Source of the DNA: Streptococcus oralis
GTDB lineage: Bacteria; Bacillota; Bacilli; Lactobacillales; Streptococcaceae
Direction of reading: 5' to 3'
Length of the DNA: 21,379 nucleotides
Assembly: GCA_937930605.1 (NCBI GenBank)
Contig: CALHBZ010000037.1
Coordinates: forward strand, 1 to 21,379
Part shown: piece by piece, positions 16,841 to 21,379 of the stretch
Layout of the letters: each line of letters opens with the position of its first letter
Position numbering within the stretch: position 1 is the first letter of the stretch
Program-made: the position numbers and the translations under genes
The notes under the pieces: generated by a model
Told to the model about the DNA's origin: nothing
What the model saw: only the letters and a program-made list of their open reading frames with translations
Database searches by the model: none

Positions 16841-17716
16841 ATGAAACGAACGAGAAAAGTAGTAGCCATGGGACTGTGTTTACCCTTATTACTTGGATTG
16901 GCAGCCTGTCACCAAAATAATACGAGAACTGAAGCTACAAATCAGTCACAGAGCAGTTCAGATGAAGTTCCTTGGAAGGCTTCATATACCAATCTTAACA
17001 ATCAGGTCAGTACTGAAGAGGTCAAATCTCTCTTATCAGCTCAATTGGATCCAAATAGTGTTGACGCATTTTTCGATCTTGTTACGGACTATAATGCGAC
17101 TGTCGGCTCCACTGGCTTAAGTGGTGATTTTGCCTCCTTTACAAAGACAGAGTACGATGTAGAGAAAATCAGCAATCTCTGGAATCAAAAAAAGGGTGAC
17201 TTTGTCGGAACCAACTGCCGTATCAATAGCTATGCCCTCTTAAAAAATTCAGTCACAATCCCAAAACTTGAAAAGAATGATCAGCTTCTTTTCGTGGATA
17301 ACGATGCTATCGATAAGGGAAAGGTATTTGATGCGAAAGATAAGGAAGAGTTTGATATTCTATTTTCTAGGGTGGAGACGGAAGCAACGGCGGACGTAAA
17401 AGTACACGCGCAGAAGATGGAGAAATTCTTCTCCCAGTTTCAATTTAATGACAAGGCTCGAATGTTGTCTGTTGTGTTGCATGATAATTTGGATGGAGAG
17501 TTTCTTTTTGTCGGGCATGTTGGTGTTTTAGTGCCAGCTGAAGATGGTTTCTTGTTTGTAGAGAAACTGACTTTTGAAGAACCTTATCAAGCTATTAAGT
17601 TTGCGAGCAAGGAAGATTGTTACAAGTATCTATCCACCAAATATTCGGATTACACAGGTGACGGCCTAGCTAAGCCTTTCATCATGGATAATGAAAAGTG
17701 GGTTGAAGGTTATTAA
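16841..17716 (+). CDS. Lipoprotein, probable DUF4300 family
   Basis: A 291-residue secreted lipoprotein. The N-terminus has a basic start (KRTRK), a hydrophobic core and a lipobox LAAC with the acylated cysteine at residue 23. A serine/asparagine/glutamine-rich linker follows, to about 45. The mature domain starts WKASYTNLNNQVST and contains GTNCRINSYALLK, FDILFSRVETEA and HVGVLVPAEDGFLFVEKLTFEEPYQA. This matches, from memory, the streptococcal DUF4300 family of unknown function, which I cannot confirm here. AAAGGAG precedes the ATG. A small membrane-protein gene follows 11 nt downstream and is probably co-transcribed. It would be anchored on the outer face of the membrane. Confidence 0.8.
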   Translation: MKRTRKVVAMGLCLPLLLGLAACHQNNTRTEATNQSQSSSDEVPWKASYTNLNNQVSTEEVKSLLSAQLDPNSVDAFFDLVTDYNATVGSTGLSGDFASFTKTEYDVEKISNLWNQKKGDFVGTNCRINSYALLKNSVTIPKLEKNDQLLFVDNDAIDKGKVFDAKDKEEFDILFSRVETEATADVKVHAQKMEKFFSQFQFNDKARMLSVVLHDNLDGEFLFVGHVGVLVPAEDGFLFVEKLTFEEPYQAIKFASKEDCYKYLSTKYSDYTGDGLAKPFIMDNEKWVEGY

Positions 17717-17727
17717 GCTAGGACAAA

Positions 17728-17901
17728 TTGAAAACAGTAATAGCGCTTTTAGTTGTCATTCTTATCGGATTCTGGGCTGTAAACATCCTCAAGCTTCGTA
17801 AGTCAAATAAAAAGGAAAGATTTAGCTATACTCAGCGCTATGATATTGACGACGAGGGCTACCAGTCAGAAATTTGGGAAGCGACAGAAGATGAGGATTA
17901 G
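17728..17901 (+). CDS. 57-residue single-pass membrane protein with a TTG start
   Basis: The frame from TTG at 17728 to TAG at 17899-17901 encodes 57 residues: one hydrophobic helix (about 4-21, TVIALLVVILIGFWAVNI), a basic stop-transfer LKLRKSNKKER, then an acidic cytoplasmic-looking tail ending in EATEDED. AGGA at 17720-17723 lies 4 nt before the TTG. No ATG or GTG is available in this frame. The membrane helix with positive-inside residues after it, the codon pattern and the 11-nt spacing to the lipoprotein stop support a real gene coupled to it. No family is recognised. Confidence 0.7.
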   Translation: MKTVIALLVVILIGFWAVNILKLRKSNKKERFSYTQRYDIDDEGYQSEIWEATEDED

Positions 17902-17998
17902 AAATAAGGAGGAGAGTCCAAAAACAGTATTATGCCTTTTCAAGAAAGGTAACTAGTAAAATCAGTGCTATCCTAAGAAACAAATAGGAGGAAATATT

Positions 17999-18505
17999 AT
18001 GGGAATGATTGCTAATTATCGATATCTATCTGACAATGAATTAAGCCAAGTAATGCGAGATTCTCGTCAGGAAGAGGAATTGCTTGACTTAGTAGAAGAT
18101 TCTAATCAGGAAAATGATACGTTGATAGATATTGACAAAATGTGGGACGCTTTACTCTTTGTTATGACAGGCTTTAGTAGTTCAGAATTTATAGATGACG
18201 ATCCTTTGAGAGAAGCTGTCTTGGGAGTGACCCCTTTAGAAAATGTGTCAGAATATATAGCCTATACTGAAAAGCCAAAGATAGCTGAGATTGTTCAAGC
18301 TTTAGATAATTTTGACATGGATAGGGCTCTGGCAGACTTTAGCATGGAAGCATGCAAGAAGGCAGATTTATACCCCGATATTTGGGATTATCTTGATGAA
18401 GAGGAAGAAATCAAGGATGATATTCGAACCAGCTTTATAAAAATGAAAGACTTTTACAAGAAAATCTTAACTCTCAGAGGGAATGTCTTAGTGACTATTT
18501 GCTAA
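17999..18505 (+). CDS. DUF1877 (YfbM-like) family protein
   Basis: A 168-residue acidic cytoplasmic protein. The start MGMIANYRYLSDNEL and the segment DIDKMWDALLFVMTG near residues 44-58 are the hallmarks of DUF1877 (PF08974 from memory, YfbM in E. coli), which has a known fold but no established function. The later PLENVSEYIAY segment, DLYPDIWD and a C-terminal GNVLVTI complete the family pattern, so the gene looks full length. A perfect AGGAGG (17986-17991) lies 7 nt before the ATG. No promoter is obvious. Neighbours are small proteins of unknown function. DUF1877 genes often occur in variable regions; a role as an orphan immunity protein would be speculation. Confidence 0.8.
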   Translation: MGMIANYRYLSDNELSQVMRDSRQEEELLDLVEDSNQENDTLIDIDKMWDALLFVMTGFSSSEFIDDDPLREAVLGVTPLENVSEYIAYTEKPKIAEIVQALDNFDMDRALADFSMEACKKADLYPDIWDYLDEEEEIKDDIRTSFIKMKDFYKKILTLRGNVLVTIC

Positions 18506-18659
18506 GTGCTTTTACCAACTGTTAGTCAGGTGCGTGATGAATGCACATCTAGAAAATCGTACACCCGATGATTTGTCTGGTGAAGGAAATATTCCACCGT
18601 GTAGTCGGACGGGATAGATAGAAATTGGTTATAGAATTTGTGATCTTAATAAATTTTAA
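18495..18659 (+). pseudogene. Possible decayed coding remnant between the DUF1877 and acidic-protein genes
   Basis: One forward frame is open from 18495 to 18614. It contains an ATG at 18537 for a 26-codon peptide with a protein-like run (PDDLSGEGNIPPCSRTG), then a TAG at 18615. The same frame then stays open for 13 codons (IEIGYRICDLNKF) to a TAA at 18657. No proper ribosome binding site precedes the ATG. The composition looks more like coding sequence than the surrounding AT-rich spacer. It may be the 3' remnant of a lost gene; I recognise no family. Confidence 0.25.
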
Positions 18660-18684
18660 ATATTTAACATGGAGGTTTTAAGAG

Positions 18685-19239
18685 ATGGAAAAAATTGAAT
18701 GGGACAAGGTTAAGACTCGCTTAGATGCTTTGCTCGTCATTGATGAGTATCGAACAGATCCAGACAATGACTGGCTTCGATTGATAGTTAAGACTGAGGA
18801 AAACTGTGGAATCCGTTACCTTATCGACAACGGTTCTGGCGATTCTCTAGATGTGATCTTTACTGATAAAATAATCCTTATAAAAGGCTTTGATCATGAA
18901 AGCAATTTAAGTCAGTTTGCTGCGGACGAGTGGAATCAGGACATCATAGACGGATTTTATAAAGGACTGGATGAAAAGTATCAAAACCTATACTCAGAAG
19001 AGCAAAAAGATGAAACAACCTTCTTTATCTGGTATGACGGTCAAATGCATCAAAATAAGGACCAAGATCAGGATGGTGGAGAATGGTTATTATCCTATTT
19101 CTTTGAAAGTTTTGAGCGATTTCATGAGTTTGTGACGGATTACTATTCAATTACCGTAGATGAGGACTTACTTAGAAAACTTTACAATCAAGGACAGCTT
19201 TCAGAAGTAGAATTGGAGCAGTTGATTCATACTTCCTAG
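18685..19239 (+). CDS. Acidic protein of unknown function
   Basis: A 184-residue soluble, strongly acidic protein with no signal peptide or membrane segment. Conspicuous stretches are KGFDHESNLSQFAADEW, the aromatic GFYKGL, and DETTFFIWYDGQ followed by a Q/D-rich loop, then EWLLSYFFESFERFHEFVTDYY. The pattern resembles uncharacterised small proteins often seen singly or in tandem in Firmicute variable regions, but I cannot name the family. GGAGG (18671-18675) lies 9 nt before the ATG. It is separated from the DUF1877 gene by 179 nt and from speA by 640 nt. Immunity-like or housekeeping roles are equally undetermined. Confidence 0.75.
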   Translation: MEKIEWDKVKTRLDALLVIDEYRTDPDNDWLRLIVKTEENCGIRYLIDNGSGDSLDVIFTDKIILIKGFDHESNLSQFAADEWNQDIIDGFYKGLDEKYQNLYSEEQKDETTFFIWYDGQMHQNKDQDQDGGEWLLSYFFESFERFHEFVTDYYSITVDEDLLRKLYNQGQLSEVELEQLIHTS

Positions 19240-19453
19240 ACTGAGGCTTTTATGAAGCGAGACAGAAAAAGTTAATTATAGCGATTTTTAGCTTATTAAG
19301 ATGAAAATCGGCTTAGCAAGACCGCTAGTCTAAATCTAATGATTGTAGTTCATCTTTCTTGTAGCTATAAGACTTTAAAACGATTTCTTTCTATCGTCAC
19401 ATAACATTTCACGAACAAAAAATGAAATTCTTTAAAAAACTTTCACAAAAACC
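19240..19453 (+). other. Intergenic region before the speA promoter
   Basis: No gene is visible. A hairpin with CGATTTT (19282-19288) and AAAATCG (19304-19310) lies after the acidic-protein gene but has no U tract. A smaller repeat ATTTCA/TGAAAT lies near 19409-19431. The end of the segment is AT-rich and could act as an UP-like element for the promoter that follows. Together with the leader RNA it forms a 639-bp stretch without protein-coding genes. Confidence 0.5.
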
Positions 19454-19482
19454 TTTACAAGCTCTTGTAAACATGATATAGT
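19454..19482 (+). promoter_or_regulatory. Promoter with overlapping inverted repeat upstream of the speA leader
   Basis: TTTACA (19454-19459) and TATAGT (19477-19482) with a 17-bp spacer, each 5 of 6 to consensus. TTTACAAG (19454-19461) and CTTGTAAA (19464-19471) form a perfect 8-bp inverted repeat around CT that covers the -35 box and part of the spacer. That is a typical repressor operator position. The predicted start is near 19489. Which protein would bind is unknown. Confidence 0.7.
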
Positions 19483-19488
19483 TATAAG

Positions 19489-19815
19489 GCTTAGAAAATG
19501 AGATGATGTTTTCTAGCAAATATAAACCCGAGTAAAAAATGCCTACGGACAGGCAGGGTTGAATGCCGAAGCGTGGTTGAAAAGCCACATTATTGATAGG
19601 GTTAAAAGCCTACTTTTATAAGTTGATGTTAGGACACTTGTCCTAATTCATAAATTTTAGTGTGGTGAAAGCACACGTCATCTTGTGAAACGATCAATAA
19701 AGTACGTAATATTTGCTACTAGAGAGTTAGGAAACATCAGGAACAGACATACTCAACAGAAACCAAAATAAACACGTCAGAAGATTGCAGAGCAGGTGGA
19801 AACCTGCTCTTTTTT
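19489..19815 (+). ncRNA. Long structured leader or small RNA ending in a terminator, upstream of speA
   Basis: About 327 nt run from the predicted start to a terminator, with no credible protein gene. Hairpins readable by hand: TAGAAAA/TTTTCTA (19492-19498 with 19509-19515); AACCC/GGGTT (19525-19529 with 19556-19560) enclosing TGCCT/AGGCA (19540-19544 with 19551-19555); GTGGTT-GAAA-AGCCAC (19573-19588), a GNRA-type loop; TTAGGAC-ACTT-GTCCTAA (19629-19646); GTGTG/CACAC (19660-19676); and the terminator. GCCTAC (19541, 19608) and AGGGTT (19555, 19598) are repeated, allowing alternative pairings. It does not look like tmRNA, RNase P RNA, 6S, SRP RNA, a T-box or a riboswitch class I know. It could be an attenuator or riboswitch for polyamine genes, or an independent small RNA. 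Confidence 0.6.
19789..19815 (+). terminator. Intrinsic terminator within the speA leader
   Basis: AGAGCAGGT (19789-19797) pairs exactly with ACCTGCTCT (19802-19810) around a GGAA tetraloop, followed by T to 19815. It lies 64 nt before the speA start, so read-through must be allowed or regulated, or speA has a separate promoter that I do not see. Confidence 0.92.
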
Positions 19816-19878
19816 CATAAGTCAACCTTTGGTCGCACTCATTTTTGAGGCGCTACAAATACTGTAAAGGAGTATGTT

Positions 19879-21339
19879 TTGAAAAAGTTAGATCAGAATC
19901 AAGCCCCTATTTATGAAGGTCTGATTAAGCTACGAAAAAAAAGGATCGTTCCCTTTGATGTACCTGGTCACAAACGAGGAAGGGGAAATCCAGAACTTGT
20001 TGAATTGTTGGGAGAAAAATGTGTTGGCATTGATGTCAATTCGATGAAATCCTTGGATAATCTAGGACATCCTATTTCGATTATTCGGGATGCAGAGGAG
20101 CTGACTGCGGATGCTTTTGGAGCCAGCCATGCTTTTCTAATGATTGGTGGAACCACTTCATCTGTTCAAACTATGATTCTTTCCACCTGCAAGGCGGGAG
20201 ATAAGATTATTCTACCACGTAATGTCCACAAATCTGCTATCAATGCGCTGGTTCTATGTGGCGCCATTCCCATCTATATCAAGATGAGCGTAGATCCTAA
20301 AATCGGCATCGCCTTAGGTCTTGAAAATGACCGTGTAGCACAAGCTATAAAGGAACATCCTGAGGCCAAGGCAATTTTGATTAACAATCCTACTTACTAC
20401 GGAATCTGTTCAGACCTAAAGGGGTTGACAGAAATGGCTCATGAAGCTGGCATGCTTGTTTTAGTGGACGAAGCCCATGGGGCTCATCTGCATTTCACTG
20501 ATAAACTTCCAATTTCTGCTATGGACGCAGGAGCTGATATGGCAGCAGTTTCCATGCATAAGTCTGGAGGGAGTTTGACCCAAAGCTCAGTTCTTTTAAT
20601 CGGAGAGCAGATGAATCCTGAGTACATTCGTCAAATCATCAACCTGACCCAGTCAACATCCGCCTCATACTTGTTGATGGCTAGTTTGGATATTTCACGT
20701 CGCAATCTAGCCCTTCGTGGTAAAGAGTCTTTTGAGAAGGTCATTGAGCTATCCGAGTATGCTCGTCGTGAAATCAATGCTATCAGTGGTTACTATGCCT
20801 ACTCAAAAGAGTTAATAGACGGAGTGTCCGTTTGTGATTTTGACGTGACAAAGCTGTCAGTTTACACTCAGGGTATTGGTTTAACAGGTATCGAGGTTTA
20901 TGACCTCTTACGAGACGAATACGACATTCAGATCGAGTTTGGTGATATTGGCAATATCTTGGCCTATATTTCAATCGGTGACCGCATCCAAGATATCGAG
21001 CGTTTGGTTGGTGCTTTGGCTGATATCAAGAGACTTTATTCACGAGATGGGAAGGACTTGATAGCTGGAGAATATATTCAGCCCGAGTTAGTGCTGTCTC
21101 CACAAGAAGCATTCTATTCAGAGAGAAGAAGTTTGACCCTGGACCAGTCTGTTGGACAAGTCTGTGGGGAATTTGTCATGTGTTACCCTCCAGGCATTCC
21201 TATCTTGGCTCCTGGTGAACGCATTACACGTGAAATTGTAGACTATATCCAATTTGCCAAGGAACGTGGTTGCTCTCTCCAAGGGACGGAAGATCCAGAG
21301 GTCAATCGCATCAACGTCATTAAGAGAAAGGAGAACTAG
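19879..21339 (+). CDS. speA: Orn/Lys/Arg decarboxylase family protein, probably arginine decarboxylase SpeA
   Basis: A PLP-dependent fold-type I decarboxylase of 486 residues, the compact form without the N-terminal wing domain of E. coli CadA/AdiA, similar in size to Bacillus SpeA. It shows PFDVPGHKRGRGN near the N-terminus, the cofactor-stacking region GGTTSSVQ, the PLP-aspartate motif DEAHGAH (D197-H200), the Schiff-base lysine K228 in SMHKSGG, and the C-terminal substrate-domain sequence PPGIPILAPGE. The pneumococcal orthologue is often annotated as lysine decarboxylase but has been reported to use arginine, giving agmatine; substrate cannot be proven from sequence. It starts with TTG, with AAAGGAG (19866-19872) at correct spacing. 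speE follows immediately (stop TAG, next ATG). Confidence 0.92.
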   Translation: MKKLDQNQAPIYEGLIKLRKKRIVPFDVPGHKRGRGNPELVELLGEKCVGIDVNSMKSLDNLGHPISIIRDAEELTADAFGASHAFLMIGGTTSSVQTMILSTCKAGDKIILPRNVHKSAINALVLCGAIPIYIKMSVDPKIGIALGLENDRVAQAIKEHPEAKAILINNPTYYGICSDLKGLTEMAHEAGMLVLVDEAHGAHLHFTDKLPISAMDAGADMAAVSMHKSGGSLTQSSVLLIGEQMNPEYIRQIINLTQSTSASYLLMASLDISRRNLALRGKESFEKVIELSEYARREINAISGYYAYSKELIDGVSVCDFDVTKLSVYTQGIGLTGIEVYDLLRDEYDIQIEFGDIGNILAYISIGDRIQDIERLVGALADIKRLYSRDGKDLIAGEYIQPELVLSPQEAFYSERRSLTLDQSVGQVCGEFVMCYPPGIPILAPGERITREIVDYIQFAKERGCSLQGTEDPEVNRINVIKRKEN

Positions 21340-21379
21340 ATGGATTTATGGTTTTCTGAAGTTCATACTCCAGATGTGA
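21340..21379 (+). CDS. speE: Spermidine synthase SpeE, N-terminal fragment cut by the window end
   Basis: Thirteen codons are present (MDLWFSEVHTPDV). This matches the characteristic N-terminus of bacterial spermidine synthase (WFSE.HTP). The ATG directly abuts the speA stop codon, and AAAGGAG lies within the end of speA, so the two genes are translationally coupled. SpeE transfers aminopropyl groups to make spermidine, and this context supports a polyamine operon. The gene continues beyond the window. Confidence 0.8.
   Translation, partial: MDLWFSEVHTPDV

Noticed and set aside
17932..17952. Six-codon frame ATG...TAA after a strong AAGGAGG
   Set aside because: The spacing of about 18 nt from the ribosome-binding sequence is too long and the peptide is trivially short.
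19520..19600. Lysine-riboswitch-like GCCGAAG in the speA leader
   Set aside because: Only one short motif agrees; the other conserved lysine-riboswitch segments and their order are missing.
19489..19815. T-box, tmRNA, RNase P RNA, 6S RNA or group II intron in the speA leader
   Set aside because: There is no TGGNACCGCG T-box sequence, no tmRNA tRNA-like ends, no RNase P signature and no domain V-like hairpin; the final hairpin is a plain terminator.
1..21379. CRISPR arrays, insertion sequences, prophage or integrase genes
   Set aside because: I found no regularly spaced direct repeats, transposase or integrase motifs, or terminal inverted repeats around the accessory genes.

Overview
The window reads as low-GC Gram-positive chromosome, most likely a Streptococcus of the mitis/oralis/pneumoniae group. 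The protein sequences of LeuABCD, GuaC, RNase III, Smc, RibF and SpeA all look streptococcal. Small families recognised from memory (a DUF1294 protein inside the leu operon, a DUF4300 lipoprotein, a DUF1877 protein) point the same way. Every supported gene is on the + strand. Species cannot be fixed by reading alone.

Layout. (1) Positions 1-5790: leucine biosynthesis operon leuA-leuB-DUF1294-leuC-leuD plus a YrdC/Sua5-like gene. It is preceded by what looks like the last hairpin and U-tract of an attenuator (perhaps a T-box) and closed by a terminator. (2) 5845-8814: a two-gene McrB/McrC-type restriction system with its own promoter and no adjacent methyltransferase. The first ~0.45 kb of mcrB is far more AT-rich than the rest. 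(3) 8848-9975: guaC (GMP reductase) behind a PurBox-like site, a consensus promoter and a short structured leader. (4) 10003-10154: a tRNA-Arg(CCG) gene with promoter and terminator. (5) 10224-14554: rnc and smc, overlapping by 10 nt. (6) 14647-15660: ribF, which appears to be transcribed without a 5' leader. (7) 15671-16516: a RlaP/YcgL-type nucleotidyltransferase. (8) 16517-19239: an AT-rich accessory stretch with a lipoprotein, a TTG-initiated 57-residue membrane protein, a DUF1877 protein, an unrecognised acidic protein and what may be a decayed coding remnant. (9) 19454-21379: a promoter with an inverted repeat, a ~330-nt structured leader RNA ending in a strong terminator, then speA (arginine/lysine decarboxylase family) and the first 13 codons of speE (spermidine synthase).

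How the genes work together. LeuA, LeuC/LeuD and LeuB carry out the leucine branch from 2-ketoisovalerate to 2-ketoisocaproate. RNase III and Smc are core RNA-processing and chromosome-organisation functions. SpeA and SpeE start polyamine synthesis. McrBC would cut foreign modified DNA.

The most interesting unexplained element is the long structured RNA upstream of speA (19489-19815). It has several hairpins, short direct repeats that allow alternative pairings, and a terminator before the gene, which is the architecture of an attenuator, riboswitch or stand-alone small RNA. I could not match it to a family I know. Next are the apparent N-terminal domain replacement in McrB and the leaderless ribF transcript. 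All statements come from reading the sequence; no database search was run.
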